DNA of 37,432 nt from Chromatiales bacterium (GTDB lineage Bacteria; Pseudomonadota; Gammaproteobacteria; Thiohalomonadales; Thiohalomonadaceae): assembly GCA_003251535.1 (NCBI GenBank), contig QKFD01000112.1, positions 1 to 37,432 of the forward strand, in the 5' to 3' direction. Both the position numbers and the translations under genes were made by a program. A model generated the notes under the pieces. It searched no databases, was not told the origin of the DNA, and was given only the letters and a program-made list of their open reading frames with translations. Below, one piece after another: positions 7,584-17,891 of the stretch (the first letter of the stretch is position 1; every line of letters begins with the position of its first letter).

Positions 7584-10500
7584 TCACGCCGCGCGTTCTA
7601 GGGTATCGAGCAGGGTACCTATCTCGGATGCCTTGGGCTTGACCAGCCAGAACTTATCCACGAAGTCGGAGAAGTTCGCCAGGATCTCGGCGCCCCAAAC
7701 GCTCCCCGTTAGGGCAACGTGCTCCTCGATCAGGCCTCGCAGATGCTCGCGGTGGGCCGCTGTCCGCTCATCGGTGATGGGATGGACGTCGATCAGCTCG
7801 TGGTTGTAACGGCGCGCAAATCCACCATCCTCATCGAGGATGTAGGCAAAGCCTCCGGTCATGCCAGCACCAAAGTTGACGCCAGTGGGGCCTAGCACCG
7901 TGATACAGCCACCGGTCATGTATTCACAACCGTGGTCACCCACCGCCTCCACCACGGCGTTGACACCGGAGTTGCGCACCGCAAAGCGCTCCCCGGCCTG
8001 GCCGGCCGCAAACAGCTTGCCGCCCGTCGCGCCGTAGAGGCAGGTGTTGCCGATGATGACGGTATCGCGGGCAATGAAGCCGGAGTTCACCGGTGGACGG
8101 ATGGCGATCACCCCCCCGGCCATCCCCTTGCCTACATAGTCGTTGGCATCGCCCTCCAGCAGCAGGTGGAGACCCCCGGCATTCCACACCCCGAAGCTCT
8201 GCCCCGCCGTACCGCGCAGCTTGACCACCAGGGGTTGGCCTGCCATCCCCTGATTGCCCCAGTGCTTGGCGATCTCGCCGGAGAGGCGTGCGCCGATGGA
8301 GCGATGGGTGTTACGCACCTCATAGCTGAACTCACCACCGCGCTTCTCGACGATGGCGGAGCGGCACTCTGCCACCATCTGATCGGCCAATTCACCGCGA
8401 TCAAACGGCTCATTGCGTTCAACGGTACACCACTGCGCCTTCTGCTCCGGCTCCAGCCCACCCCGCAAGATGGGGGAGAGATCCAGACGGCGCTGCTTAG
8501 GTGTATAGCCCTCGATCGCCTCTAGCAGATCTGTGCGACCGATGAGATCTTGCAGCTTGCGCACCCCCAGCTTGGCCATCCACTCCCGCGTCTCACGGGC
8601 GATGAACTGGAAGTAGCGCATCACCATCTCGGGCAGGCCGATAAAGTGATCTTTGCGCAGCTTCTCATCCTGCGTGGCAACGCCAGTGGCGCAGTTATTG
8701 AGGTGGCAGATACGCAGATATTTACAGCCCAAGGCCACCATCGGCCCAGTACCGAAACCGAAGCTCTCGGCCCCCAGAATAGCCGCCTTGACCACATCGA
8801 GGCCGGTCTTTAGACCACCATCGGTCTGTACCCGAACCTTATCGCGCAGCTCGTTGGCCACCAGGATCTGGTGGGTCTCCGCCAATCCCAACTCCCAGGG
8901 AGAGCCGGCGTATTTGACCGAGGTGAGCGGACTCGCACCGGTGCCACCGTCATAACCAGAGATGGTGATGAGGTCGGCATAGGCCTTGGCCACACCGGCT
9001 GCAATGGTCCCAACCCCCGCCTCGGCCACCAATTTGACCGACACCAACGCCTCGGGATTGACCTGCTTCAGATCAAAAATGAGCTGAGCCAGGTCCTCGA
9101 TGGAGTAGATATCGTGGTGCGGCGGCGGTGAGATGAGGGCGACACCGGGATTGGAGTAGCGCAGCTTGGCGATCAGGCCATTGACCTTATGGCCCGGCAG
9201 CTGGCCCCCCTCACCCGGCTTAGCACCCTGGGCGATCTTGATCTGGAGCACCTCGGCGTTGACCAGATAGTGCGGGGTCACGCCAAAACGCCCAGAGGCC
9301 ACCTGCTTGATCTTGGAGCGGCGCTCGGTGCCATAACGCGCCGGATCCTCACCACCCTCGCCGGAGTTGGAGCGCCCGCCGAGGCGGTTCATCGCCTCCG
9401 CCAGGGCCTCATGGGCCTCCGGGGAGAGGGCCCCGAGTGACATACCGGCCGAGTCGAAGCGCGGCAGAATCGCCTCTTCGGACTCCACTTCATCGATGGA
9501 GATAGCGGTCAGGTCGCTGCGGAAACGGAACATATCGCGCAGCGCTGCTGGCGGCCGCTGGTTGACCAGCTCGGCATAGCGCAGATAGTCGCTATAGTCG
9601 CCGCTACGCACCGCCTTGTGCAGGGTCTGTACCACGTCTGGGTTGTAGGCGTGATACTCGCCACCAAACTGGAACTTCAGTAGACCACCCTGCTCGATGC
9701 TGCGGCGGCTGCTCCAGGCACGCTGGGCGAGCACCGCCTGATCTAGCGCCAGCTCCTCAAAGCCGGTGCCTTGAAGACGGTTAGTGGTCCCCTTAAAGCA
9801 GAGATCCACCACCTCATCGGCCAGACCGACCGACTCGAACAGCTGGGCACCACGGTAGGAGGCGATAGTGGAGATCCCCATCTTGGAGATCACCTTGTAT
9901 AGCCCCTTGTTGATCCCCTTGCGGTAGTTCTCCACCAGCTTCTCACCGTCGATCCCAGAGACCTCCTTGGTACGCAGCAGGTCGTGCAGCACCTCATAGG
10001 CCAGGTAGGGGTAGATGCAGGTGGCGCCGTAGCCGATAAGGGCCGCGCACTGGTGGGGATCCCGCGCCGTTGCGGTCTCCACTACGATGTTGGCATCGCA
10101 GCGGCGCCCCTCGGTGATCAAGCGGTGATGGACCGCCCCTGTCGCCAGAAGGGCGTGGATAGGCAGTCGCTCCGGCGAGATAGCACGGTCGGAGAGGACG
10201 ATAACGACCTTATCCCTCTTCACAGCCGCCACGGCCTGATCGCAGACCGCCGTAATGGCCACCTTGAGGTCACCATCCGCAGGATAGGTGAGGTCGATCC
10301 GCTCGCAACCATAGGTGCTGCTATCCAGCCCGATGAGCTTCTCAAACTTGCTGCGCGAGAGGATGGGTGAGTCTACCAAGAGCCGAGCGGCGTGCCCCTC
10401 TACCTCGTCAAACAGGTTCTGCTCACGCCCCAGGCAGGTCTCCAGCGACATCACGATCTGCTCGCGCAGCGGGTCGATAGGGGGGTTGGTCACCTGGGCA

Positions 10501-12104
10501 AACTGCTGCCGGAAGTAGTCGTAGAGCGAGCGGATCTGCTGCGACAACACCGCCATCGGGGTGTCATCCCCCATGGAACCGATGGCCTCTTGGCCCGCCT
10601 CGCCGAGGACCCGCAGGACCTGATCACGCTCTTCAAAGGTGACCATGAACAGCTTCTGGTAGACCTCCAGCTGCTGCTCACTCAGCTGTGCCTGCCCGTC
10701 CAGTGAGAGGTCGAGTCCGCTCTCCAGACGCTGGGCATGACGATCCAGCCACTGCTTGTAGGGGTGCTGCTGCTTGAGGTGAAGATCCACATCCTCTGGG
10801 AGGAGCAACGAACAGCTCTCGGTGTCCGCGGCCAGCATCTGCCCTGGGCGCAAGCGCCCCTTTGCTACCACCGACTCCGGTAGATAGTCAAAGACCCCGA
10901 TCTCCGAGGCCAAGGTGATGATGCAACCCCGATAGTCACCCTTCTCAGGCGCTACCGCATCAGGCCCCCGGGTGATAACCCAGCGGGCAGGCCGTAGGCC
11001 GTTGCGGTCCAGGGTGCAGGCGGCGTATCGGCCATCGGTCAAGACGATGCCGGCCGGGCCATCCCACGGCTCCATGTGCATGGAGTTATATTCGTAGAAG
11101 GCGCGCAGGTCCGCATCCATGGTCTGCACGTTCTGCCATGCAGGTGGGATGAGCAGGCGCATCGCCCGGAAGACATCCATCCCACCGGCGACCAGCGCCT
11201 CCAACATATTGTCCAGACTGTTGGAGTCAGAGCCCGTCATGGAGACCAGGGGACGCACCTCATCCATCGGCAGCTTGGCCGTGCCCAGCTTGTGGCCACG
11301 GGCGATGGACCAGTTGCGATTGCCTTGGATGGTGTTGATCTCGCCGTTATGGGCGAGATAACGGAAGGGCTGCGCCAAGCGCCACTGCGGCCAGGTGTTG
11401 GTGGAGAAGCGCTGATGGAAGACACAGAGCGCTGACTCTAGCCGGGGATCGTTCAGATCCTGGTAGAACACCGGTAGATTCTCCGGCATCACCAGGCCCT
11501 TGTACGACACCACGCGGGAGGAGAGGCTGGAGATGTAGAAGGCAGGATCGTCCTTCTCGATCACCTTTTCGGTGCGCCGCCGGGCGATATAGAGTTGGCG
11601 CTCGAAGTCATCCCCCACCATGTCAGCGGGTGCATTGACGAAGATCTGCTCGATAACCGGCAGGCTCTTCAGCGCCTCTTTGCCACAGGCAGCGGCATTG
11701 GTGGGCACCACCCGCCAGCCGGCCACTGCCAGCCCTTGACGGGCCAGGGCCTCGACCAAGGTAGAGCGTGCGGTAGCGGCCAGCGCAGGGTCCTGATTCA
11801 GGAAGACCATGCCAACCGCGTAGAGCGGATCAAGCGAGAGCCCTGCCTCGGCAGCAACTGCCCGAAGAAAGCCATCCGGCTTCTTCATCAGCAGGCCGCA
11901 GCCATCGCCGGTCTTCCCATCGGCCGCGACGGCGCCACGATGGGTAAGGCGTGCCAAAGCGCCGATGGCAGTCGCCACGGCCCAATGGCTCGGCTTACCG
12001 TCCATATGGGCGATGAGACCGAAGCCGCAGTTCTCTCGTTCAAATTCCGGGCGATAGAGCCCGGATCCCAGAATATTTTGGTAGCGCGAGGCCGGATTTT
12101 TCAT
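7584..12104 (-). CDS. gltB: Glutamate synthase (NADPH) large subunit
   Basis: GltB makes glutamate from glutamine and 2-oxoglutarate. The N-terminal class II amidotransferase domain begins at the catalytic Cys26 in the motif [13 protein letters not shown], exposed after removal of a short propeptide. The FMN-binding synthase domain follows ([28 protein letters not shown]). A 3Fe-4S cluster motif [16 protein letters not shown] is encoded near 8690-8735, and a C-terminal beta-helix contains repeated Gly-rich turns. The product has 1506 residues, close to E. coli. I choose ATG 12104: the next in-frame ATG at 12164 overlaps the -10 box of a good promoter, and GGGGAG lies about 12 bases before 12104. 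It is followed by gltD. Confidence 0.96.
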   Translation of the reverse strand: MKNPASRYQNILGSGLYRPEFERENCGFGLIAHMDGKPSHWAVATAIGALARLTHRGAVAADGKTGDGCGLLMKKPDGFLRAVAAEAGLSLDPLYAVGMVFLNQDPALAATARSTLVEALARQGLAVAGWRVVPTNAAACGKEALKSLPVIEQIFVNAPADMVGDDFERQLYIARRRTEKVIEKDDPAFYISSLSSRVVSYKGLVMPENLPVFYQDLNDPRLESALCVFHQRFSTNTWPQWRLAQPFRYLAHNGEINTIQGNRNWSIARGHKLGTAKLPMDEVRPLVSMTGSDSNSLDNMLEALVAGGMDVFRAMRLLIPPAWQNVQTMDADLRAFYEYNSMHMEPWDGPAGIVLTDGRYAACTLDRNGLRPARWVITRGPDAVAPEKGDYRGCIITLASEIGVFDYLPESVVAKGRLRPGQMLAADTESCSLLLPEDVDLHLKQQHPYKQWLDRHAQRLESGLDLSLDGQAQLSEQQLEVYQKLFMVTFEERDQVLRVLGEAGQEAIGSMGDDTPMAVLSQQIRSLYDYFRQQFAQVTNPPIDPLREQIVMSLETCLGREQNLFDEVEGHAARLLVDSPILSRSKFEKLIGLDSSTYGCERIDLTYPADGDLKVAITAVCDQAVAAVKRDKVVIVLSDRAISPERLPIHALLATGAVHHRLITEGRRCDANIVVETATARDPHQCAALIGYGATCIYPYLAYEVLHDLLRTKEVSGIDGEKLVENYRKGINKGLYKVISKMGISTIASYRGAQLFESVGLADEVVDLCFKGTTNRLQGTGFEELALDQAVLAQRAWSSRRSIEQGGLLKFQFGGEYHAYNPDVVQTLHKAVRSGDYSDYLRYAELVNQRPPAALRDMFRFRSDLTAISIDEVESEEAILPRFDSAGMSLGALSPEAHEALAEAMNRLGGRSNSGEGGEDPARYGTERRSKIKQVASGRFGVTPHYLVNAEVLQIKIAQGAKPGEGGQLPGHKVNGLIAKLRYSNPGVALISPPPHHDIYSIEDLAQLIFDLKQVNPEALVSVKLVAEAGVGTIAAGVAKAYADLITISGYDGGTGASPLTSVKYAGSPWELGLAETHQILVANELRDKVRVQTDGGLKTGLDVVKAAILGAESFGFGTGPMVALGCKYLRICHLNNCATGVATQDEKLRKDHFIGLPEMVMRYFQFIARETREWMAKLGVRKLQDLIGRTDLLEAIEGYTPKQRRLDLSPILRGGLEPEQKAQWCTVERNEPFDRGELADQMVAECRSAIVEKRGGEFSYEVRNTHRSIGARLSGEIAKHWGNQGMAGQPLVVKLRGTAGQSFGVWNAGGLHLLLEGDANDYVGKGMAGGVIAIRPPVNSGFIARDTVIIGNTCLYGATGGKLFAAGQAGERFAVRNSGVNAVVEAVGDHGCEYMTGGCITVLGPTGVNFGAGMTGGFAYILDEDGGFARRYNHELIDVHPITDERTAAHREHLRGLIEEHVALTGSVWGAEILANFSDFVDKFWLVKPKASEIGTLLDTLERAA

Positions 12105-12151
12105 CAGAGCCGACAGCTCCCCATTGACGGGGGACGGAAAAAGGGTCAAGC

Positions 12152-12180
12152 AGTATACGGCCATCCCCCCTAGGGTTCAA
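12152..12180 (-). promoter_or_regulatory. Promoter of gltBD
   Basis: On the minus strand TTGAAC (12180-12175) and TATACT (12157-12152) are separated by exactly 17 bases, matching sigma70 boxes at 4 and 5 of 6 positions. The start of transcription would fall near 12145, giving a leader of about 40 bases to the ATG at 12104. This excludes the upstream ATG at 12164 as a start. Confidence 0.6.
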
Positions 12181-12182
12181 TT

Positions 12183-12200
12183 CCGTTACCCATCTAACGG
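12183..12200. promoter_or_regulatory. Inverted repeat upstream of the gltBD -35 box
   Basis: CCGTTA at 12183-12188 and TAACGG at 12195-12200 form a perfect dyad with a 6-base spacer, ending 3 bp from the -35 box. The position suits an activator or repressor of glutamate synthase. The binding protein is not known; the pattern does not look like Lrp or NtrC sites that I can name. Confidence 0.4.
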
Positions 12201-12215
12201 GGGTGCGAAGCCCCC
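12199..12215 (-). terminator. GC hairpin after the WGR gene
   Basis: GGGGG at 12199-12203 pairs with CCCCC at 12211-12215 around a 7-base loop that contains GCGA. It lies 33-49 bp beyond the stop of the minus-strand WGR gene and just upstream of the gltBD promoter region. No U-run follows. Confidence 0.3.
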
Positions 12216-12247
12216 CTGTGACCGCTTTCCTGCTCTCCGCTACCACC

Positions 12248-12502
12248 TCAGCGGGGCTGCTCTTGTCCCTGGATAAACATGACCTTATAACCCCTCGCCA
12301 CCTGGGCATCCCGATGTTTCAACATCGCCTCCTGGGCCGCCTGAAAACTGGGGAAGTGTTCCCGTGCGGTACGCCCACCGCCCCCAGTGGAGCCCCATTC
12401 ACGCACCAAGGTCCACCCCTCCAGCAGGTCCTCCTGGATGAGTAGTTGGTAGAAACGGGGGGGTCGGTCGTCAGAAACCGAGGTCTGCATATAGATGCGC
12501 AT
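12248..12502 (-). CDS. Small stand-alone WGR-domain protein
   Basis: This 84-residue protein is almost entirely a WGR domain: VREWGSTGGGGRTAREHF at about 33-50 carries the Trp-Gly-Ser variant of the WGR signature, then a helix (SFQAAQEAMLKHRDAQ) and GYKVMF close it. WGR domains occur in PARPs and other proteins and bind nucleic acid ends; stand-alone bacterial copies have no fixed function. It lies between dgt and gltB on the same strand, 142 bp after dgt and before the gltBD promoter. A DNA-binding role near a dNTPase gene is possible but is inference only. An internal ATG at residue 5 is an alternative start. Confidence 0.8.
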   Translation of the reverse strand: MRIYMQTSVSDDRPPRFYQLLIQEDLLEGWTLVREWGSTGGGGRTAREHFPSFQAAQEAMLKHRDAQVARGYKVMFIQGQEQPR

Positions 12503-12644
12503 GACAGGCCGCGTTGATGGGCGATGGAGGTGGGCCGATCTTTAACTCAGTTAGCAAAACATCACAATGTATACAACGGTAGCGCTGTCCCCTGACGAAG
12601 AGCATCAGCCGACCCAGACCGACCCGTTCCGCGTGACGGGGAGA

Positions 12645-13796
12645 TCATGTGAGATCGCTAGGCGAGAAGAGCTTACGATGTTCCAGCAGGGCGTAGCGGT
12701 CCGTCATGCCCGCGATATAGTCCGCCACGGCCCGGGCCCGGCCGGTCTCGCCATGTGCCTGCTCGCGCACCTTGACCAACCGCTGGTGCTCTGGCGGCAA
12801 GAGGCGCGGCTCAGAGAAGAAGGCATCGAATAACTCTTTCACCACCCGTTGTGACTTACCCATCATGCGCAACACGCGGTAGTGTCGGTAGAGATGGGTC
12901 ATCAGGAAGCTCTTCATCTGCTGGTGGAGCGCCCCCATTGCAGGGCTGAAACGGATGAGCGGGGTAGCGTAGGCGCGCACGGCATCGATATCAGGCGGTG
13001 CCACCTCAGCGAGCGAGGCCAGGCTGGTCTCCAGCAGATCCACCACCTGGCGGTTGATCATGCGCCGCACAATCTCATGCACCAACCGCCGCTCAGGTAG
13101 CTCCGGCCAAGTGGCAACAACCAATTGATATTGCTCATCGAACAGGGTCACCTCACGGAGCTGTTGGAGACTCAGTAGACCCGCCCTGATCCCATCATCC
13201 ACATCGTGGTCGTTGTAGGCGATGGCATCGGCGATATTGGCCACCTGCGCCTCCAGCCCAGGCTGTCCCCCTTCCAGAAAACGGCGACCGACCTCCCCAA
13301 GCGTGGCAGCATCGGCCCGAGAGCAGTGCTTCAAGATCCCTTCGCGGGTCTCGTAGGTCAGATTCAATCCAGGAAAATCGGCGTAACGCTCCTCCAGCTC
13401 GTCCACCACCCGCAGCGACTGCAGGTTGTGCTCGAACCCGCCAAACGGCTTCATACAGTCGTTGAGGGTATCTTGGCCGGCATGGCCGAAAGGGGTGTGG
13501 CCCAGGTCATGGGCGAGGCTGACCGCCTCCGTAAGGTCCTCATTGAGCCCAAGGGCGCGGGCGATTGCCCGCGCAATCTGCGCCACCTCAATGGAGTGGG
13601 TGAGGCGGGTACGGAACATGTCCCCCTCATGGTTCACAAACACCTGGGTCTTGTACTCCAGGCGCCGGAACGCGGCTGAGTGGACAATACGATCGCGATC
13701 CCGCTGGAAGGGGGATCGGTATTGCGGCGGGGCCTCGGGATAGCGCCTTCCCCGGGAGCGTTCAGGTGACGCAGCAAACGGGGCAAGGGCGCTCAT
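12645..13796 (-). CDS. dgt: dGTPase-like deoxynucleoside triphosphate triphosphohydrolase
   Basis: This 383-residue HD-domain enzyme splits dNTPs into deoxynucleoside and triphosphate. The metal site is visible: His67 (RLTHSIEVAQ), His96-Asp97 (LAHDLGHTPFGH) and a later Asp in IAYNDHDVDDG. FQRDRDRIVHSAAFRRLEYKTQVF near 30-53 is typical of the Dgt family. It is the shorter type (about 380 residues), unlike E. coli Dgt (505), and so the group usually named dGTPase-like protein with possibly broader dNTP use. It begins 7 bp after the aroB stop with no clear ribosome site, suggesting coupling to aroB. In Pseudomonas a SPOR-domain gene occupies the place between aroB and gltB; none is here. Confidence 0.92.
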   Translation of the reverse strand: MSALAPFAASPERSRGRRYPEAPPQYRSPFQRDRDRIVHSAAFRRLEYKTQVFVNHEGDMFRTRLTHSIEVAQIARAIARALGLNEDLTEAVSLAHDLGHTPFGHAGQDTLNDCMKPFGGFEHNLQSLRVVDELEERYADFPGLNLTYETREGILKHCSRADAATLGEVGRRFLEGGQPGLEAQVANIADAIAYNDHDVDDGIRAGLLSLQQLREVTLFDEQYQLVVATWPELPERRLVHEIVRRMINRQVVDLLETSLASLAEVAPPDIDAVRAYATPLIRFSPAMGALHQQMKSFLMTHLYRHYRVLRMMGKSQRVVKELFDAFFSEPRLLPPEHQRLVKVREQAHGETGRARAVADYIAGMTDRYALLEHRKLFSPSDLT

Positions 13797-13803
13797 GGGA
13801 GAG

Positions 13804-14889
13804 CTACGCAGCGGCCAGATGCCGCTTTAACGCCCCTTTTATCTGCTCAGGCGCCACCTCACCCGTCACCAAGGAGTCGCCAATTGCCCGCATCAAGACT
13901 AGACGCACTCGGCCATCCTGGACCTTTTTGTCGATGGTCATTAGCTCAAAGAAACGCTCTACTGCCATCGATTTTGGTGCCTGCACCGGCAAACCCGCCC
14001 GCTCTAAGAGCCGCTGCATTCGCTGCAATGATCCCTCGTCCAGCCAACCAAGCTGCACGGACAGCTCGGCCGCCACTACCATGCCGGCGGCCACTGCCTC
14101 ACCATGGAGCCACTCGCCATATCCCATCCCGGTCTCAATGGCGTGGCCAAAGGTGTGGCCCAGATTGAGTAGCGCCCGCACCCCACGCTCCCGCTCATCG
14201 GCCCCCACCACCTGGGCCTTGATCTGGCAGGAGCGCTCAATAGCGTCACTGAGCAGCGCTTGATCACGAGCAAGCAACCCCTCCATGTGCGCCTCTAGCC
14301 ACTCAAAGAAGGCCAGATCATTGATGAGGCCATACTTGATCACCTCCGCCATGCCGGCCTTGAGCTGCCGATCTGCCAGCGTATCCAGGGTTCGCGTGTC
14401 GGCCACCACGCAACGCGGCTGATGAAAGGCGCCGATCATGTTCTTACCCAGCGGGTGATTGACGCCGGTCTTGCCGCCCACCGATGAGTCCACTTGCGAG
14501 AGCAGGGTCGTGGGGATCTGGATGAACGGTACCCCTCGCTGGTAGCAGGCGGCCGCAAAGCCTGTCATGTCCCCCACAACCCCGCCACCCAAGGCCACAA
14601 GGGTGCAGCTACGCTCGAAACGCTGCGCCAAAAGGGCGTCAAAAATGGTGTTGACCACGGAGAGGGATTTGAACTCCTCGCCATCGGGCAACACCACCTG
14701 CTGCACAGTCTTGTGGCTGAGACTGGCGCGAACTCGCTCCAAATAGAGTGGTGCGACCGTTTCGTTGGTGACAATAAGGACTTGGGAGCCCGCGACAAAG
14801 GGCTCAATCAGCTCAGGCTGCCCGAGGAGATCGGGACCGATATAGATGGGGTAGGCACGTTCGCCCAGGTCGACGCGCAAGGTCTTCAT
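13804..14889 (-). CDS. aroB: 3-dehydroquinate synthase
   Basis: AroB converts DAHP to 3-dehydroquinate, step two of the shikimate pathway, using NAD and a divalent metal. The 361-residue protein matches the family (E. coli 362). Motifs are [22 protein letters not shown], the block [20 protein letters not shown] and the metal-site helix [11 protein letters not shown]. The start ATG overlaps the aroK stop by 4 bp (ATGA), the usual aroK-aroB coupling. dgt follows after 7 bp, so aroK-aroB-dgt form one transcript. Confidence 0.96.
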   Translation of the reverse strand: MKTLRVDLGERAYPIYIGPDLLGQPELIEPFVAGSQVLIVTNETVAPLYLERVRASLSHKTVQQVVLPDGEEFKSLSVVNTIFDALLAQRFERSCTLVALGGGVVGDMTGFAAACYQRGVPFIQIPTTLLSQVDSSVGGKTGVNHPLGKNMIGAFHQPRCVVADTRTLDTLADRQLKAGMAEVIKYGLINDLAFFEWLEAHMEGLLARDQALLSDAIERSCQIKAQVVGADERERGVRALLNLGHTFGHAIETGMGYGEWLHGEAVAAGMVVAAELSVQLGWLDEGSLQRMQRLLERAGLPVQAPKSMAVERFFELMTIDKKVQDGRVRLVLMRAIGDSLVTGEVAPEQIKGALKRHLAAA

Positions 14890-15446
14890 CGACGACTATC
14901 AACCTCCTCTGAGGTAGAAGCAGCGCTTTCAGCGGCGGAAAATTGGCGCAATATCTGTTGTACGACGCTCCGAACAGAGCGATTGTCGGTATCCACGACG
15001 AGATCGGCCACCTCACGGTAGAGCGGATCTCGCACCCGCAAGATCTCCTCTATGCGCGCCCGGGGATTCTCCGTTTGCAGTAGCGGCCGATTACGATCCC
15101 TGGCTGTGCGCTTGAACAGCTGCTCAATGGAGGCATTCAGGTAGACCACAAACCCCCGCTCGGCGAGTACTGCACGGTTATGTGGACTGAGGACGGCCCC
15201 TCCGCCAGTCGCTAAGACCAGCTCGCGGCCACGGGTCAGCTCCTCGATCACCTGGGTTTCCCGACGGCGAAAACCCTCCTCGCCTTCTACGTCGAAAATC
15301 AAAGGGATACTCGCCCCTGTACGACGCACAATCTCATGATCGGAGTCCTCAAAGACCCGATTGAGTGCGGCCGCAAGCTGGCGACCGATGGTGGTCTTAC
15401 CGGCACCCATCGGACCCACGAGAAAGAGATTACCCCGGGAAGTCAT
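14886..15446 (-). CDS. aroK: Shikimate kinase
   Basis: AroK phosphorylates shikimate to shikimate 3-phosphate. The 186-residue protein starts [19 protein letters not shown], with the P-loop GPMGAGKT at about 11-18. It continues with the shikimate site ([10 protein letters not shown]), the Gly-rich LATGGGAV and the lid RDRNRPLL. I choose ATG 15446 because E. coli AroK aligns from that point; 13 more codons are open upstream but look unrelated. Neither start has a strong ribosome site. The C-terminal tail after about residue 170 is Ser/Glu-rich and longer than usual. It is separated from pilQ by a lipoprotein gene and a terminator hairpin, unlike the common pilQ-aroK arrangement. Confidence 0.95.
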   Translation of the reverse strand: MTSRGNLFLVGPMGAGKTTIGRQLAAALNRVFEDSDHEIVRRTGASIPLIFDVEGEEGFRRRETQVIEELTRGRELVLATGGGAVLSPHNRAVLAERGFVVYLNASIEQLFKRTARDRNRPLLQTENPRARIEEILRVRDPLYREVADLVVDTDNRSVRSVVQQILRQFSAAESAASTSEEVDSRR

Positions 15447-15486
15447 GGAGCGGAAGTATACCGGATGCGCCCCCTGAACGTGCAAA

Positions 15487-15513
15487 CGCCACCCGGGAGG
15501 ACCCCGGGTGGCG
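15487..15513 (-). terminator. Terminator between the lipoprotein gene and aroK
   Basis: CGCCACCCGGG at 15487-15497 and CCCGGGTGGCG at 15503-15513 form a perfect 11-bp stem with a 5-base loop. On the minus strand it is followed by TTTG, a short U-run. It sits 19 bp after the lipoprotein stop and should separate the pil transcript from aroK-aroB-dgt, at least in part. Confidence 0.65.
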
Positions 15514-15532
15514 TGACAGCGGCCAGCCGGTA

Positions 15533-17830
15533 CTATTCAGTGAAAACACATACCGGCAAACTAAGCTCCGTTATGAGCAGACTGTCAAGAGTGGACACAC
15601 TCACCGCAGCACTACCAGCGGATCCTTTACCTGTAACCGTAACCGTGAATACCAGCTCTCCATTTGCATCTGTCACAGGGGGTTCCGAGCTAAGGGTGAT
15701 ATAGGCACTCAACTCCGCGCTTGTAGAAGATCCGACGTTAAGCTGACTATTCGGAAGAGGCTCCCCAAGGACAGTGAGTAGCGTTGCCGTCACCGTGTAT
15801 ACGCTGGTCACAACAGACTCGCTCTCATCAACATCTGGGGTGTTAGTGTCATCCACAGGACACGTTGCCACAGAGTCTGGCGTTATCGATGCAGTTAGAG
15901 CAGCAGTAGTAGCAAGCACATACAGGTTCACTACACCATACTGATTACCCTTTTCATCCACGGCCATAATAGCAGGGTTAAAAAACACCACCTGCAACGC
16001 AGGTGTGCCATAGGCCATATCGATGTGGACATCAAAGGTTGCACAACCATTTGCACCCGTTACCGGAGGATCTTGGGGAAGGGTATACAGATTAGTAGTT
16101 GATCCATAGATCAACGAATCATCTGGATCTAACCATTCAATCTCATGGTACAACTCCAACCCTGGAACTGGGTTTCCTGCAGAGTCCCTAGCACAGAGGG
16201 TCACTGTATCTTCGCCTGTTTCAGTGAGCGTCGTCTTCGAGGCCATCAGGGTGAAGTAACCCGGTGCACCAAGGTAAGTTGCCGCCCCTGTATTCAACAC
16301 AGCGCCCACACCATTTGGACCCTGTGCAGTCAAGACAGCAGCTTGACCAATGCGCGTTGCCGGATAGGTTAGGACGGTAGTCGCAACCCCATCGACGGTA
16401 TACACAGGGCTCATGATCGAGCCGTACATCGCATGCCCAATAATCCACGGGACAGTGGCGCCGGTGTCGTATTGCCCACCATTAAAGCGTTCGGTCACCG
16501 TCAAATCGGCCTCCCCCAATACGCTTGCGACTCGCCATACACCCGTATGGATATCGTTAGCAGAGTTGGGAATCCCATCATCTTTACCATCCAATACCAC
16601 TCTATCCAGCAGAGGGGTTACGCGATCTGTTACAAATGTTCCATCATTCGCATGAAAATTATATCCACCCTCTTCAGGATTGCCCGCAGCACCCTGAATA
16701 TCGAAGGTACCAGCCCCCAGATCCGGATAGTTGCTAATAGGCCCATCCACTAAACCAAAGTGGATCAAGGTACCATCGGGCACCGGATTACCATCAGCTG
16801 AAGTCGCTATTACGCTGATTACCCGAGAATAGGTACCGTCCTGGTAACCGGTATCAGTGCCATCGCTGTAGTACAGATGGTTCGCCAAGACGGCCTCGGC
16901 ATAAGACCCAGCGAAGGTCAGGGAAGCCAGCTTACCGTCAGTAATGGTGACATCAATAGAGTTCACCACAGAGGCGCTGATGCCATTATCGACATCGTTG
17001 TCGGAGCCATCTGCAGTAACTCGAATCGTGACGGTGCCAGCGAGCGTTCCTGCCTGGAGTGCCACTTGAGCAACACCGGATGTTGTATTGACAGAGATGG
17101 TTTGGCCGGTCACTGTCTGGCCGGAAACATCGCGTCCTTGAAGCCGCTCACCTCCCCCTGGACCGCTAACAATCTCAAGCTTCAAGTTGTTACTGCTAGG
17201 ATTGGCGACAGGCTGGGAGAATGCATCAAGAACCTTCAGAGTCATCATCGCGGAATCAGTCGAGCCAATCCCAGACACATAGAGCACACTCGGCGCCAGG
17301 TCACTGAGGATGACGCTCGCAGGCATACCAATCGATCCACCACCGGAACCCACGGTGACGGTGATTTCATCACTGACGGTTATCCCCGACTCCACATCCG
17401 TATACGAGGCAACTACCTTCATAGTACCGGCTTGGTCATAGGCCTGTAGCTGCATTTGAGCCAACCCTGCACCTAACGAGACGGGATAGCTCCAATAGGC
17501 ATCTGGCCCATTATCTGCGTCCGGATCCAGATCCCACACCATGTCATATAGTGCGGCGATACCTGTGGGGGTTGCGGTGAACTGAACGCTGTAATCCTCG
17601 CCCGATACCACATTGCCAGCTGCGTCCTTGACATATGCCCGCACGATGGTACGGGTTGAGATATCCCCAGGAACGATGAGATTAGGGTTGAGGGCTAGGG
17701 CCGTGCGATCTGCCTCAAGCCGTATTGTGGGTTTAGGGGATGTAAACCCCCCACCACTACCGCCACCGCCACAACCGGCTACACCAACCGCCAGTAGGAA
17801 GACGAATATCCGCCCGATGAACGTACGCAT
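15533..17830 (-). CDS. Large Ig-like-domain lipoprotein inserted in the pil-aro locus
   Basis: This 765-residue exported protein has a lipoprotein signal peptide: [20 protein letters not shown] with lipobox VAGC and Cys20, then a Gly linker. The rest is beta-rich, with several bacterial Ig-like (Big/invasin-type) repeats, recognisable by phrases such as [59 protein letters not shown] and [14 protein letters not shown] at roughly 100-150 residue spacing. Asp/Asn-rich loops ([11 protein letters not shown]) could bind calcium. Four further Cys lie in the C-terminal third. The start at 17830 has GGAG 6 bases upstream. It follows pilQ by 61 bp and ends in a terminator. The DNA looks more A/T-rich than the flanking aro genes. 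A surface adhesin or pilus-associated factor is inferred, not shown. Confidence 0.75.
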   Translation of the reverse strand: MRTFIGRIFVFLLAVGVAGCGGGGSGGGFTSPKPTIRLEADRTALALNPNLIVPGDISTRTIVRAYVKDAAGNVVSGEDYSVQFTATPTGIAALYDMVWDLDPDADNGPDAYWSYPVSLGAGLAQMQLQAYDQAGTMKVVASYTDVESGITVSDEITVTVGSGGGSIGMPASVILSDLAPSVLYVSGIGSTDSAMMTLKVLDAFSQPVANPSSNNLKLEIVSGPGGGERLQGRDVSGQTVTGQTISVNTTSGVAQVALQAGTLAGTVTIRVTADGSDNDVDNGISASVVNSIDVTITDGKLASLTFAGSYAEAVLANHLYYSDGTDTGYQDGTYSRVISVIATSADGNPVPDGTLIHFGLVDGPISNYPDLGAGTFDIQGAAGNPEEGGYNFHANDGTFVTDRVTPLLDRVVLDGKDDGIPNSANDIHTGVWRVASVLGEADLTVTERFNGGQYDTGATVPWIIGHAMYGSIMSPVYTVDGVATTVLTYPATRIGQAAVLTAQGPNGVGAVLNTGAATYLGAPGYFTLMASKTTLTETGEDTVTLCARDSAGNPVPGLELYHEIEWLDPDDSLIYGSTTNLYTLPQDPPVTGANGCATFDVHIDMAYGTPALQVVFFNPAIMAVDEKGNQYGVVNLYVLATTAALTASITPDSVATCPVDDTNTPDVDESESVVTSVYTVTATLLTVLGEPLPNSQLNVGSSTSAELSAYITLSSEPPVTDANGELVFTVTVTGKGSAGSAAVSVSTLDSLLITELSLPVCVFTE

Positions 17831-17891
17831 AACAAGCTCCATCGAAATTGAGTTCTCATTCATGTGGAACAGCCCGCTCATCCTGTCCCGG

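Noticed and set aside
12105-12164. Twenty extra N-terminal residues of GltB
   Set aside because: The ATG at 12164 overlaps the -10 box of the gltBD promoter and has no spaced ribosome site.
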